DNA of 64,000 nt from Streptococcus sp. 29892 (GCF_032594935.1 NZ_CP118734.1:462001-526000), one strand, 5' to 3'; counted from the first letter of the stretch, positions 25,866 through 35,026 are shown. Made by a program: numbers and translations. The notes: a model not told the origin generated them from the letters alone.

Positions 25866-26707
25866 TATTTATATTTTTCCTCAAGTTTGCTCATCCAAAG
25901 TCCTAGCCATGTTCCCAAAATGAAGAGAACCACAGCGGAAATCCATGTACCAAATCCTGCGCCAGCATAGGAAATAGCTTCTTCATTGCCAGCTTGCGGA
26001 ATTAAAATCAAGAGGGTAGATGATAAAACAATTCCGATGATGAAGTGGTAAACGCGTGAATGGTAAGCCTTTAAAGCATGATCCATAGCTTTTGAGAATA
26101 GGACCATTGCTAAGGCTCCCCCAATAGCAATTGGCAAGAAGGTCCCCAATAAATCAAGTGATTTGAACCCATTGAGCATTGGCGTGTAAATGCCCAAAAT
26201 TAGCAAGAGGTTTGACGGGCTAAGTCCAGGAACAAGAATACCTAGCGCAATCAAGGCACCTGCCAAGACAAAACTTGCAAAGTTTGCAGGAAGAGTTCCT
26301 ACAAGGCTATTTAAGTTATAGAGCAAGAGCCCAGAAACCACAAAGGTACCAATCAACCAAGCCCAATCAAGGCTATCTCGTTGACTTTTCAGTGTTGACT
26401 CCTTAACCAAGCTGGGAATGGTTCCGACGATTGCTCCTGCAAAGGCCCACAAAACAGGCACTTGAAAATGCTGCAACAAAAATTCAACAGGGAATGAAAA
26501 GAGAGCTATCCCCAAAATACCACCGATTCCGACAGGTACAAAGAAAAGAAAGTTTTCCTTAAAATCCTTGCGAATATTGGCCAAAAATCCAATTAAGCGT
26601 TCGTAAATTCCAAGGATAGCAGCCAGTACTCCCCCAGAAACACCAGGTAAGATAAAGCCAAGGGCGATAATCATACCTTTAATTATTCTTGCAATCCAAG
26701 AAGCCAT
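25865..26707 (-). CDS. DUF368 polytopic membrane protein (PopT-like undecaprenyl-phosphate transporter)
   Basis: 280 residues from ATG 26707, chosen because GGAGG lies 6 nt upstream; a TTG at 26719 would be an alternative. About eight hydrophobic helices are visible. The motif GFILPGVSGGVLAAILGIYERL near the N-terminus and its inverted counterpart ILVPGLSPSNLLLILGIY near residue 165 are the two pseudo-repeats of DUF368. Homologues (PopT in Staphylococcus) have been reported to recycle undecaprenyl phosphate across the membrane for wall synthesis. It heads the operon with ybaK and the phosphatase. Confidence 0.85.
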   Translation of the reverse strand: MASWIARIIKGMIIALGFILPGVSGGVLAAILGIYERLIGFLANIRKDFKENFLFFVPVGIGGILGIALFSFPVEFLLQHFQVPVLWAFAGAIVGTIPSLVKESTLKSQRDSLDWAWLIGTFVVSGLLLYNLNSLVGTLPANFASFVLAGALIALGILVPGLSPSNLLLILGIYTPMLNGFKSLDLLGTFLPIAIGGALAMVLFSKAMDHALKAYHSRVYHFIIGIVLSSTLLILIPQAGNEEAISYAGAGFGTWISAVVLFILGTWLGLWMSKLEEKYK

Positions 26708-26774
26708 AATGTCCTCCAAATGTATTTATAATGTCCCCATTATAGCACAAACCAAGTGAAAATATTCAAAAAGA

Positions 26775-26803
26775 GTGCCTGAAAGACAAAATCTCACAGG
26801 CAC
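26775..26803 (-). terminator. Terminator of thiT
   Basis: On the minus strand GTGCCTG and CAGGCAC pair around a 15-nt loop and are followed by TCTTTTTG just after the thiT stop. Confidence 0.75.
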
Positions 26804-26809
26804 GATTTA

Positions 26810-27358
26810 TTACATACGATAAAAACTTGGTCTAGCTTTATAGAGTAAAATGAGTAGGGCACAAGCAATGATGGTCGAAGGAAGAATATAGCTGATATTG
26901 TAAGTAAAAGAATAGAGCCAGACAGGTGTACCAGCAGGGGCATAGTCAGCATAGAAGATAATTCCAGAGAGGAAGGTGGCAAGCAGTCGAATGCTGCCTC
27001 CTAGAAGACTCGCCAGACTAATGACAAGAGTGGCTTGTTTTAGCTCTTTTTGTTTGGTGAGGAAGGGAGCCAAGAATCCTGCTAATCCAATTCCTGCATA
27101 GGAGAGGGCATAGTCAAGGAAGACTTGGAAGACATTCAGAAAATAACCGCCATAGAAGAGTTGAACAGTGCCTACAATCCCACCTGTAAGAATGCCGATA
27201 CTCCATCCATGACGTAGGGAAAGAAAAAGAATAGGTAGCATAACGAGAGAAACAGAGCCACCTTGTGGCATGGTAAAGAGAGGGAATTTGTCAAAGACCA
27301 GGGCAATGGCAGAGAAAATAGCTACTTCAGCTAACACACGCATTTTGGATGGAAACAT
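26810..27358 (-). CDS. thiT: Thiamine ECF transporter S component ThiT
   Basis: 182 residues from ATG 27358, which has AAAGGAG upstream; a longer in-frame start at 27385 lies inside the riboswitch expression platform. About six membrane helices. Typical ThiT stretches are MRVLAEVAIFSAIALVFDKFPLF at the N-terminus and LPILFLSLRHGWSIGILTGGIVGTVQLFYGGYFLNVFQVFLDYALSYAGIGLAGF in the middle, which line the thiamine pocket. It pairs with the shared ECF ATPase module encoded elsewhere. The TPP riboswitch directly upstream confirms the vitamin specificity. Confidence 0.95.
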   Translation of the reverse strand: MFPSKMRVLAEVAIFSAIALVFDKFPLFTMPQGGSVSLVMLPILFLSLRHGWSIGILTGGIVGTVQLFYGGYFLNVFQVFLDYALSYAGIGLAGFLAPFLTKQKELKQATLVISLASLLGGSIRLLATFLSGIIFYADYAPAGTPVWLYSFTYNISYILPSTIIACALLILLYKARPSFYRM

Positions 27359-27364
27359 AAAAAT

Positions 27365-27504
27365 ACTCCTTTGTTTAGTGGACAAAGGAGTGTTTATAGT
27401 GGACAGAGTAACCGTCTATAAAGCACACAATCCCTACGCTAGTTCTAACTAGATCAGGTTCGAGGATTTCGCAAAAGCGATCTCAGCCGAAGCACTCCTT
27501 TGTG
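27365..27504 (-). promoter_or_regulatory. TPP (THI-box) riboswitch with translational expression platform
   Basis: The minus-strand aptamer at 27504-27426 carries the invariant TPP elements GGCTGAGA, GAACCTGATCT and AGCGTAGGGA, closed by CACAA/TTGTG. Three segments make the switch. A, at 27503-27493, and C, at 27374-27365, share ACAAAGGAGT. B, at 27392-27382, is CACTCCTTTGT and is complementary to both. B-C pairing hides the thiT Shine-Dalgarno; B-A pairing would free it when TPP is absent. Confidence 0.95.
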
Positions 27505-27535
27505 TATATGAAATTAGTAATAGTCTATCATTTTA

Positions 27536-28381
27536 TTATGGGGTTGTAAATAGTTTTTGATATACTTCATTAGGATCTTTTAGGGTTGTGATAAGATTGA
27601 GGTCTAAATGATGGGCAAAGCCATTGACATAACCTCGAGATGTATATTGGTGTAAGTCGTAGTCGAGATCAGTATTTGGAGCAGCATTGTAGTAGCCAGA
27701 GTCGTCCCCGTAAGTTGGTATCCAGATGGCATCAAACTTGTCCACATTAATACTATGGTCCTCCATGAAATAGGTTCCGATATAGATACCGATATTCTTA
27801 GCACCTAGGGTTTCCAACTCCTTGCGGAAGGCTTCTACCCCAGCATTCATATCATTCATGGTGTATTCTTCTACGTCTAACCAATAAAAAGTAGGGTTGT
27901 ATTGGTTGGCAGCCTTATAGAAACTACGAGCCTCTTCCTTCATATTTTCAATGCTGTTACCTGTTACATAGGCATAGACTGCAACTGGGATATTGCGAGC
28001 TTGAAACTCTTTGATATGGGTTGCAAAAGACTTATCTAGTCCATTCTTGTCAGTGGCTGTATTTTCACTCTTGGTATGTGAACCACTCTGAATACGGACG
28101 ATGGCACCAGAAATATTCTGGCTTAGTGTGTCGTAATCAATCTCGGATGGTCTTTGCCAGGCTGAAACGTCAATGATTGGTTTCATTTCAAGGGCATTGG
28201 TGATATGATAGCTAGGCTTTGTTCCTGATTTTTTCGAGCTGGAGCTAGCAGTTGTACTTGATTGGGCTGTTACGGTTTCTTTCTTATTGGCAGTATTTCC
28301 CAGAACACCAGTTATGGAAATTAGAATAAAAAAAGATAGGAAAAAACCAATAACAACCATTGGATTTATTTTCTTTCTCAT
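27536..28381 (-). CDS. Secreted or anchored GH25 lysozyme (muramidase)
   Basis: 281 residues. An N-terminal hydrophobic segment spans about 7-28 (MVVIGFFLSFFILISITGVLG), then a Ser/Thr/Lys linker, then a GH25 domain from about residue 65 to the end. PIIDVSAWQRPSEIDYDTL carries the first catalytic-cleft Asp, and TFYWLDVEEYTMNDM near 168 gives the DXE catalytic pair. It cuts the MurNAc-GlcNAc bond of peptidoglycan. There is no repeat-type wall-binding domain, so it may stay membrane-anchored. The ATG follows a strong promoter by 7 nt, predicting a leaderless mRNA. Confidence 0.88.
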   Translation of the reverse strand: MRKKINPMVVIGFFLSFFILISITGVLGNTANKKETVTAQSSTTASSSSKKSGTKPSYHITNALEMKPIIDVSAWQRPSEIDYDTLSQNISGAIVRIQSGSHTKSENTATDKNGLDKSFATHIKEFQARNIPVAVYAYVTGNSIENMKEEARSFYKAANQYNPTFYWLDVEEYTMNDMNAGVEAFRKELETLGAKNIGIYIGTYFMEDHSINVDKFDAIWIPTYGDDSGYYNAAPNTDLDYDLHQYTSRGYVNGFAHHLDLNLITTLKDPNEVYQKLFTTP

Positions 28382-28388
28382 CCCTATT

Positions 28389-28417
28389 ATTTTATCTTAA
28401 ATAGCAAAAAAAATCAA
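28389..28417 (-). promoter_or_regulatory. GH25 promoter, predicted leaderless transcript
   Basis: On the minus strand TTGATT (28412-28417), 17 bp, TAAAAT (28389-28394), 7 nt, then ATG at 28381. The only purine run, AGGG, touches the start codon and cannot serve as a Shine-Dalgarno. Confidence 0.55.
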
Positions 28418-28492
28418 AAAAATAATATTGAAAAGAGGATGTGAGGTAGATACTATTGACAAATGAGCTATAATAGGGTAGTCTAAAGTTAT

Positions 28493-28996
28493 ATGGGTAA
28501 AAATCATGATACAGTGAAACGCTTGAGTAGAATAGTACTATTAACTTCCTTAACCATCGTGTTACGGATTGTTTTTGGTGCTTTTCCAAATATTAAACCC
28601 TTGACAGCAATATTCCTTGTCAGTCTTTCTTTTATGGGATTGATGGATGCTTGGCTGGTTATGACCTTAACCATGGTTGGAAGTGGTCTTCTCTTTGGTT
28701 TTGGACCGGTAGTCCTGTGGCAAGTGCTTAGCTTCGGTCTAGTCCAACTGCTTTGGTGGTGCTTGGTGAGGCCTTTGGTGAACAAGGAGCGATTGTCTAT
28801 CTGGCTACAGTCCTTGCTAGCTGCTCTATTGGTCTATGTTTATGGCCTGATTATTAGTATCTTGTCTGCTTGGCAATTTGGTCTGTCACCTCTTATCTTC
28901 TGGTTCAATGGTTTATTCTTTGATAGCCTTCATGCGATTTCGACTTTCTTGTTCTATCCCATTATTGACTACATTTTTAGGAGATTTTATAAATGA
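28493..28996 (+). CDS. ECF transporter S-component-like membrane protein
   Basis: A 167-residue hydrophobic protein with about five to six helices. Its start (KRLSRIVLLTSLTIVLRIVFGAFPNIKPLTAIFLV) resembles ECF S components, including the A-X-X-X-A-like packing positions of helix 1. Substrate unknown. It overlaps the next gene by 4 bp (ATGA), so the two are translationally coupled. The partner is a DUF4430 lipoprotein related to the cobalamin-carrier beta domain, making a corrinoid or other large ligand a reasonable guess. No clear Shine-Dalgarno is visible. Confidence 0.72.
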   Translation: MGKNHDTVKRLSRIVLLTSLTIVLRIVFGAFPNIKPLTAIFLVSLSFMGLMDAWLVMTLTMVGSGLLFGFGPVVLWQVLSFGLVQLLWWCLVRPLVNKERLSIWLQSLLAALLVYVYGLIISILSAWQFGLSPLIFWFNGLFFDSLHAISTFLFYPIIDYIFRRFYK

Positions 28997-29358
28997 AACG
29001 AATACTTCTTATTGTTACATTTCTTATGACAATGGTTCTAGCTGCTTGTCAGGCAAATCCTGTAGAACAAGCTGAAACCAAGATAACAGTCACTTTGCAA
29101 ATTACCAAAGACGGTAAAACAGCTAGTCAGGAAGTAGTGGCTGAGCAGGGCGATAGTGTCATGGATGTTTTAGAGGACTACCATCAAGTAGAAGAAGATA
29201 ATGGCATGGTAACAGCTATTGATGGTGTTAGTCAAAATCCAAGTACTAATACCTACTGGATGTATAAAATCAATAATCAAATGGCAGACAAGGGGGCAGA
29301 AGAGCTGAAACTAGCTGCTGGCGATACGATTGAATTTTATCTTGAAACATTTGAATAA
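28993..29358 (+). CDS. DUF4430 lipoprotein
   Basis: 121 residues. A lipoprotein signal ends in the lipobox VLAAC (Cys19), so the mature protein is tethered outside the membrane. The remaining domain has the DUF4430 pattern: a beta strand ITVTLQITKDGK, the helix GDSVMDVLEDY, then YWMYKINNQMADKGAEELKLAAGDTIEFYLE. This domain is similar to the small beta domain of transcobalamin/intrinsic factor. Coupled to the S component at 28493, it could act as its ligand-capturing partner. That function is inferred, not shown. Confidence 0.82.
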   Translation: MKRILLIVTFLMTMVLAACQANPVEQAETKITVTLQITKDGKTASQEVVAEQGDSVMDVLEDYHQVEEDNGMVTAIDGVSQNPSTNTYWMYKINNQMADKGAEELKLAAGDTIEFYLETFE

Positions 29359-29364
29359 TGGAAG

Positions 29365-29386
29365 GAGGGGAGGTCCCCTCTTTTTT
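29365..29386 (+). terminator. Terminator of the ECF-S/DUF4430 pair
   Basis: GAGGGGA..TCCCCTC hairpin with a tight loop, followed by six T. Confidence 0.8.
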
Positions 29387-29497
29387 GTGCTAAGGTAGAT
29401 TTCCGAAAGATGTCTTTACTTTATAGACCCTACTGGGTAATTTATAGTAAAGTATGCTATAATAGAACCCAGTACTCGAAAGAAGGTTGGATTAGAA

Positions 29498-30712
29498 ATG
29501 AAGATTGACAAACGGCAGTTATTGAACTATTCCATTCTCATTCCCTATCTAATTTTATCTGTGATAGGGTTGATAATCGTCTATTCAACAACCAGTGCCA
29601 CGCAAATTATCAATGGAGGGAACCCTTTTAGAACAGTCATTAACCAGTCGCTTTTCTGGGGTGTCAGCCTCTTTGCAATTTACACGATTTACCGTATGAA
29701 ATTAAGCTTTTTGAGAAGGAAGGCTGTCATTTACTCAGTTATTTTATTCGAGGTGTTTCTCTTAGCTATTTCTCGATTGTTTCCGCCTATCAATGGGGCC
29801 CACGGTTGGATTCCCTTGCCTGGAGCTGGTAATTTGCAGCCTGCCGAATACCTCAAGTTGATTATCATCTGGTATTTGGCCCACGAATTTGCCAAACAGC
29901 AGGCTGATATTCGGACCTATGACTACCAGGCTTTAATACAGGGGAGCTGGATTCCTAGAGAATTCACTGATTGGCGCGTGGTCAGCCTCCTCTTGTTAGC
30001 CATGGTAGCGACCTTGCCTGACTTGGGAAATGCTACCATTGTCGTCTTGATTATGGTGATTATGATTAGTGTCAGTGGTATTGCTTATCGGTGGTTTTTG
30101 ACAGCGGTTTTGAGTATCGTTGCAGTGTCAGGCTTTGTTCTAGGAACAATCTTTATTCTTGGTGTTGAAACAGTTGAGAAAATTCCTCTGTTTGGCTATA
30201 TCGCCCGTCGTTTCGCAGCCTTTTTTGACCCTTTTGGCAATGCCACGGGGGCAGGGTTGCAGTTGACCCATTCCTTCTATGCCATGAGTAATGGTGGCTG
30301 GTTGGGTCGCGGTTTGGGTAACTCCATTGAGAAAAAGGGATATCTACCAGAAGCGCAGACAGACTTTGTGTTTTCCATTGTGATTGAAGAGTTGGGATTT
30401 GTAGGTGCTAGCTTGATTTTGGCCCTGCTTTTCTTCCTCATCATTCGCATTATCATTGTAGGTGTTCGTGCCCGCAGTCCATTTAATTCCATGATGGCCT
30501 TGGGTGTGGCAGGAATGCTTCTCATTCAGACCTTTGTCAACATTGGTGGAATTGCAGGTATTATTCCTGCGACGGGAGTGACCTTCCCCTTCCTATCGCA
30601 AGGAGGGTCTAGCCTACTCATTATTTCGATTGGCATTGCCTTTGTCCTCAATATCGATGCCAATGAGAAGCGTAAATTGATTGAAGAAGAGATTGAACGG
30701 ACAATCGGCTAA
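29498..30712 (+). CDS. ftsW: FtsW, SEDS-family septal peptidoglycan polymerase
   Basis: 404 residues with about ten transmembrane helices. It polymerises lipid II with a class B PBP at the division septum. SEDS features are the N-terminal LIPYLILSVIGLIIVYSTTSA, the loop PPINGAHGWIPLPGAGNLQPAEYLKL, and the C-terminal GIAGIIPATGVTFPFLSQGGSSLLIISIGIAFVLNI signature. Adjacency to ppc is the usual streptococcal arrangement for ftsW rather than rodA. A clear -10 (TATAAT near 29456) and GAAGG Shine-Dalgarno precede it. ppc follows 19 bp later, probably partly co-transcribed. Confidence 0.94.
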   Translation: MKIDKRQLLNYSILIPYLILSVIGLIIVYSTTSATQIINGGNPFRTVINQSLFWGVSLFAIYTIYRMKLSFLRRKAVIYSVILFEVFLLAISRLFPPINGAHGWIPLPGAGNLQPAEYLKLIIIWYLAHEFAKQQADIRTYDYQALIQGSWIPREFTDWRVVSLLLLAMVATLPDLGNATIVVLIMVIMISVSGIAYRWFLTAVLSIVAVSGFVLGTIFILGVETVEKIPLFGYIARRFAAFFDPFGNATGAGLQLTHSFYAMSNGGWLGRGLGNSIEKKGYLPEAQTDFVFSIVIEELGFVGASLILALLFFLIIRIIIVGVRARSPFNSMMALGVAGMLLIQTFVNIGGIAGIIPATGVTFPFLSQGGSSLLIISIGIAFVLNIDANEKRKLIEEEIERTIG

Positions 30713-30731
30713 ATAAGGAAAGAGAGTAGAA

Positions 30732-33428
30732 ATGTCTATCCAAAAACTAGAAAACTATAACAATAAAAAAACCATTCAGGAAGAAATTGCGATTTTAACG
30801 ACTATCCTTGAAGAAGTAGCGGCCCAGATGATGCCCCAGGAAACCTTCAAGAAGATTATTGAATTGTCCCAGCTTTCTCGTGAGGATGATTACCAGTCCT
30901 TGATTGCGATTATTGGTCAATTAAATAACGAAGAATTAGCAGTCATTTCTCGTTACTTCGCTGTCCTTCCTTTGCTGATTAACATTTCAGAAGATGTGGA
31001 TTTGGCCTATGAAATCAACCACCAGAATAATATCGACCAAGATTATCTTGGGAAAATCTCAACGACGATTGACATGGTGGCCAAGCAGGAAAATGCGGCA
31101 GAAATTTTGGAAAAACTCAATGTTGTTCCCGTTTTGACAGCCCATCCAACCCAGGTGCAACGTCAATCTATGTTGGACTTGACCAAACATATCCATGAGT
31201 TGCTTCGTCGCTACCGTGATGTCAAAATGGGTTTGCTGAACAAAACTAAGTGGGAAGACCAACTTCGTTGCTACATTGAAATCATCATGCAAACGGATAT
31301 GATTCGCGAGAAGAAGTTGAAGGTAACCAACGAAATCACCAATGTCATGGAATACTACAATTCTTCCTTTATCAAGGCTGTGACCAAGTTACAAGGTGAG
31401 TACAAGCGCTTGGCTGCAGAAAAAGGCATTGAGCTTAACAATCCTCGCCCCATTACCATGGGCATGTGGATCGGTGGTGACCGAGATGGCAATCCATTTG
31501 TAACGGCAGAAACACTGAAATTGTCAGCCTTGACCCAGTGTCAAGTCATCATGAACTACTACGATGAGCAACTCCATAAACTTTACCGTAATTTCTCTCT
31601 CTCAACTTCCATCGTGAAGGTTTCGACAGCTGTCAAACTATTGGCTGAAAAATCAGAGGATAGTTCAGTCTATCGGGAAAATGAACCTTACCGTCGTGCC
31701 TTCCATTATATTCAGATGAAATTGGCCAATACGCGCGATTACTTGGTGGATAATAAGCCTTCTGATGTCCGCTACGCCAATGTCACTGAATTTAAAGAAG
31801 ACTTGCTTGCGATAAATCAGTCTTTGATTGATAATAAGGCAAGTGCTTTGATCAAGGGTGATTTGACAGAATTGCTGGAAGCAGTGGAGGCCTTTGGTTT
31901 CTACCTGGCAAGTATTGATATGCGTCAGGACTCTTCTATTCACGAGGCAAGTGTTGCAGAGCTCTTGGCTTCAGCCCGCATTGTCGAAAATTACTCTAGT
32001 TTGTCTGAGGAAGCAAAATGCCATGTTCTCTTGAAACAGTTAGAAACAGATCCGCGCATTCTTTCTGCCACCCATGTTCCTAAGTCGGAGCAGTTGCAAA
32101 AAGAGTTGGCTATTTTTGCAGCAGCCCGTGAATTGAAAGACAAACTTGGTGAGGAGATCATCAAACAACACATTATCTCTCATTCTGAGAGTGTGTCTGA
32201 CCTCTTAGAACTCGCGGTCCTCTTGAAAGAAGTTGGCTTGGTCGATATGGACAAGGCGCGTGTGCAGATTGTTCCACTTTTTGAAACCATCGAGGACTTG
32301 GACAATGCTTCAGCAACCATGCGCCAATACCTGCAACTTGATTTGGCTAAACGTTGGATTGCGGGCAATAAATATTATCAAGAAATCATGCTAGGCTACT
32401 CGGATTCCAATAAGGATGGAGGCTATCTCTCATCTGGTTGGACACTCTACAAGGCTCAGAATGAATTGACACAAATCGGTCAAGAATTTGGTGTTCATAT
32501 TACCTTCTTCCATGGTCGTGGTGGTACCGTTGGTCGTGGTGGCGGTCCATCCTATGATGCCATTACTTCACAACCATTTGGTTCCATCAAAGACCGCCTT
32601 CGTCTGACAGAGCAAGGCGAAGTAATTGGTAATAAATATGGCAACAAGGATGCTGCTTACTACAATTTGGAAATGCTGGTGTCAGCAACTCTTGACCGCA
32701 TGATTACCCAAATGATTACCAATCCAAATGAGATTGATGGTTACCGTGAAACCATGGACGCCATTGTGGCGGATAGCTACTCAATCTATCGTGACTTAGT
32801 CTTTAACAATCCTCATTTCTACGATTACTTCTTTGCAGCAAGTCCAATTCGTGAGGTATCTAGTCTAAATATCGGTTCTCGTCCAGCAGCTCGTAAGACG
32901 ATTACGGAAATTGGTGGACTTCGTGCCATTCCTTGGGTATTCTCATGGTCGCAAAACCGTGTCATGCTTCCTGGTTGGTACGGAGTAGGCTCCAGCTTTA
33001 AACGCTTTATTGACAAAGACCCAGCCAACTTAGCAAAATTACAGAAAATGTATGAAAGCTGGCCATTCTTCCGTTCACTCCTATCGAATGTTGACATGGT
33101 TCTGTCCAAATCCAACATGAACATTGCCTTTGAGTATGCGAAAATGTGTGAGAGCGAAGAAGTAAGAAATATCTTCCATATTATCTTAGATGAATGGCAG
33201 TTGACCAAGGATGTTATCCTGTCTATTGAGCAAAATGATGCCTTACTAGCAGAACTTCCTTTCCTCAAAGCCAGTCTAGACTACCGTATGCCATATTTCA
33301 ACGTCCTCAACTATATTCAGATTGAACTGATTAACCGCCTTCGTCGTGGAGAACTCAGTAAGGAACAAGAAAACCTCATCCACATCACCATCAACGGTGT
33401 GGCGACAGGTTTACGAAATTCTGGTTAA
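30732..33428 (+). CDS. ppc: Phosphoenolpyruvate carboxylase
   Basis: An 898-residue homotetrameric enzyme that forms oxaloacetate from PEP and bicarbonate, feeding aspartate and TCA-derived amino acids. The catalytic His is in [17 protein letters not shown] near residue 138, the glycine loop [20 protein letters not shown] near 595-614, and [29 protein letters not shown] near 715-743. The C-terminal [13 protein letters not shown] is the characteristic end of PEPC. The length is normal. A terminator follows. Confidence 0.97.
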   Translation: MSIQKLENYNNKKTIQEEIAILTTILEEVAAQMMPQETFKKIIELSQLSREDDYQSLIAIIGQLNNEELAVISRYFAVLPLLINISEDVDLAYEINHQNNIDQDYLGKISTTIDMVAKQENAAEILEKLNVVPVLTAHPTQVQRQSMLDLTKHIHELLRRYRDVKMGLLNKTKWEDQLRCYIEIIMQTDMIREKKLKVTNEITNVMEYYNSSFIKAVTKLQGEYKRLAAEKGIELNNPRPITMGMWIGGDRDGNPFVTAETLKLSALTQCQVIMNYYDEQLHKLYRNFSLSTSIVKVSTAVKLLAEKSEDSSVYRENEPYRRAFHYIQMKLANTRDYLVDNKPSDVRYANVTEFKEDLLAINQSLIDNKASALIKGDLTELLEAVEAFGFYLASIDMRQDSSIHEASVAELLASARIVENYSSLSEEAKCHVLLKQLETDPRILSATHVPKSEQLQKELAIFAAARELKDKLGEEIIKQHIISHSESVSDLLELAVLLKEVGLVDMDKARVQIVPLFETIEDLDNASATMRQYLQLDLAKRWIAGNKYYQEIMLGYSDSNKDGGYLSSGWTLYKAQNELTQIGQEFGVHITFFHGRGGTVGRGGGPSYDAITSQPFGSIKDRLRLTEQGEVIGNKYGNKDAAYYNLEMLVSATLDRMITQMITNPNEIDGYRETMDAIVADSYSIYRDLVFNNPHFYDYFFAASPIREVSSLNIGSRPAARKTITEIGGLRAIPWVFSWSQNRVMLPGWYGVGSSFKRFIDKDPANLAKLQKMYESWPFFRSLLSNVDMVLSKSNMNIAFEYAKMCESEEVRNIFHIILDEWQLTKDVILSIEQNDALLAELPFLKASLDYRMPYFNVLNYIQIELINRLRRGELSKEQENLIHITINGVATGLRNSG

Positions 33429-33436
33429 TCTTATTT

Positions 33437-33465
33437 AAGCAACTTCTTCGGAGGTTGCTTTTTTA
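33437..33465 (+). terminator. Terminator after ppc
   Basis: AAGCAACTTC-TTCG-GAGGTTGCTT tetraloop hairpin followed by TTTT. Confidence 0.85.
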
Positions 33466-33498
33466 ATACGGTAAAGGATATAATATTTTTAAAAAATG

Positions 33499-33527
33499 TG
33501 TAACCAAATAGAATTCCATTCGTTATA
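33499..33527 (+). promoter_or_regulatory. Candidate ECF-type autoregulated promoter
   Basis: TGTAACC (33499-33505), 15 bp, CGTTATA (33521-33527). This AAC/CGT arrangement resembles ECF sigma promoters (for example TGAAAC and CGTA) and not the housekeeping consensus. It lies 17 bp upstream of the sigma factor start. Confidence 0.55.
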
Positions 33528-33543
33528 TTAGTGAAAGGAGGAG

Positions 33544-34047
33544 ATGAGCATCAAATTAGATGAATATGAAAAAGAAGTCATCGGCATTGCCGAGGAGATT
33601 TCCTACTACCTGCAAAAATCAGGCGCCACATTTGCAGATAGTCAGGATATAGCCCAAGATGTACTAGTGAAAATCTTAGAAGCAGAACTTGTCCTTCCTT
33701 TTGACAAATTACGAGCCTGGCTTTATCGTTCGGCAGTTAGAGCCTACATCGACAAATACAGGAGGGACAAGCACTATCATGAAATTCTACAAAGGGAATT
33801 TTTTGCCAGCGAAAAGGTTTTGGTTTATGACCAAGATGGTTATGAAGAACTCTATCAGGCAGTAGCAGACCTGCCAACCAAGTATCAGCATGTCATTGAC
33901 CTTTATTATTTTCAGGATATGAGTGTCAAAGAGATTGCCCATATCTTAGGATATAGTCAGAGTTTGGTGAAAATCAATCTTTACCGCGGTCGAAAACTTC
34001 TAGCAAAAAACTTAAAAGAGAAAGGGTATGAATATGAAAACTTTTGA
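33544..34047 (+). CDS. ECF-type RNA polymerase sigma factor
   Basis: 167 residues. Sigma region 2 spans about 5-75 (GATFADSQDIAQDVLVKILEA and LRAWLYRSAVRAYIDKYRRD, the -10 recognition helix). Region 4 spans about 108-158 (DLPTKYQHVIDLYYFQDMSVKEIAHILGYSQSLVKINLYRGRKLL, with the -35 helix-turn-helix). There is no region 3, so it is a group IV (ECF) factor. The start has GAAAGGAGG. It overlaps the following membrane anti-sigma gene, the standard arrangement, and has its own ECF-looking promoter, suggesting positive autoregulation. Confidence 0.92.
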   Translation: MSIKLDEYEKEVIGIAEEISYYLQKSGATFADSQDIAQDVLVKILEAELVLPFDKLRAWLYRSAVRAYIDKYRRDKHYHEILQREFFASEKVLVYDQDGYEELYQAVADLPTKYQHVIDLYYFQDMSVKEIAHILGYSQSLVKINLYRGRKLLAKNLKEKGYEYENF

Positions 34048-35014
34048 AATTGCAACAAAGAAAAGTAAGAAAAAACACTTATGGAAAACGGTTGGTCTAT
34101 CTATATTAGGGCTCTTGCTGATAACGGGAGCGACCTTGAAGACCTTACAGATTTTGACTGCCAATAATGGTGAAAAAATCTATCAAGAACACGAATTATT
34201 GTCACAAGTTGCCTATCCAAACATTGAATACTCAACCTACTATTATAAAGCGACCTCTCTATTTGCTGGAGCTGTCCATGCAGATCGCCACAAAGACTTG
34301 GCAGGGGTTCCAGTTGCCTTTGGTGACTATGAATACCACTATGATTGGTTGGGAACGTATTTGAATTTTTCTCAAGATGGTCCTTCTTATAAAGGAGAGA
34401 TTGCCTATGATCGTCAAACCTGGTCAAAACTCCCTCTCTTCTATAATACGGAGAAAGTTGACACAGATGACTTTGCAAGGGTTCCAAGTCAAGAACTTTC
34501 TTTAGTGAAAGACATGTCCAATCAGCTAGTAGAAGTAGCCATCACTTTTGACAAAAAATATAGTTTTGGAGACTTGCAGACCATGCTTCCTCAAAATTTG
34601 AAAAAGAATTGGTACTGGATTGGAACAGCTTCTAAGGAGAACACAGCTGATTTTCGCATTGATCAGTTGTTTGGTTTTCAAGGAGAGGCTCTAAAGGTTT
34701 ATGAACCAGATGCTGAATTACCAACAGAAGCAGCTGCATGGAATCCTTTAGCACCTATGAAAAAAATGGCTGAACAGTATAATCATTATATAGGGGAATA
34801 CGCACTCGTCACAGATGTCAAAACTTTCTTGGACAAATTTGGTAAAACGGACTTCTCTAAACAAGAAGAGATTGATAAGCTAGAATTTGCAGGCATTATC
34901 CTAACAGGCAGAGCAGAAGACTTTGCACAGTTGGAGGGTAAGGACTGGATTTATGCGTCTAGTATTGGTGCTTCAACTCCAAATCAACCCTACTATCGAT
35001 TAGATTTCGAATAG
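34034..35014 (+). CDS. Membrane-anchored anti-sigma factor
   Basis: 326 residues from ATG 34034, 8 nt after AAAGG; an ATG 6 nt earlier is too close to the Shine-Dalgarno. A basic cytoplasmic N-terminus (KTFEIATKKSKKKH) is followed by one helix at about 16-37 and a large extracellular C-terminal domain of roughly 285 residues. Its architecture matches sigma-factor regulator families (Sigma_reg N/C-type). By analogy it sequesters the ECF factor until a surface signal releases it. It overlaps the sigma gene by 14 bp. The inducing signal is unknown. Confidence 0.82.
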   Translation: MKTFEIATKKSKKKHLWKTVGLSILGLLLITGATLKTLQILTANNGEKIYQEHELLSQVAYPNIEYSTYYYKATSLFAGAVHADRHKDLAGVPVAFGDYEYHYDWLGTYLNFSQDGPSYKGEIAYDRQTWSKLPLFYNTEKVDTDDFARVPSQELSLVKDMSNQLVEVAITFDKKYSFGDLQTMLPQNLKKNWYWIGTASKENTADFRIDQLFGFQGEALKVYEPDAELPTEAAAWNPLAPMKKMAEQYNHYIGEYALVTDVKTFLDKFGKTDFSKQEEIDKLEFAGIILTGRAEDFAQLEGKDWIYASSIGASTPNQPYYRLDFE

Positions 35015-35026
35015 CAGATGGCTAGT

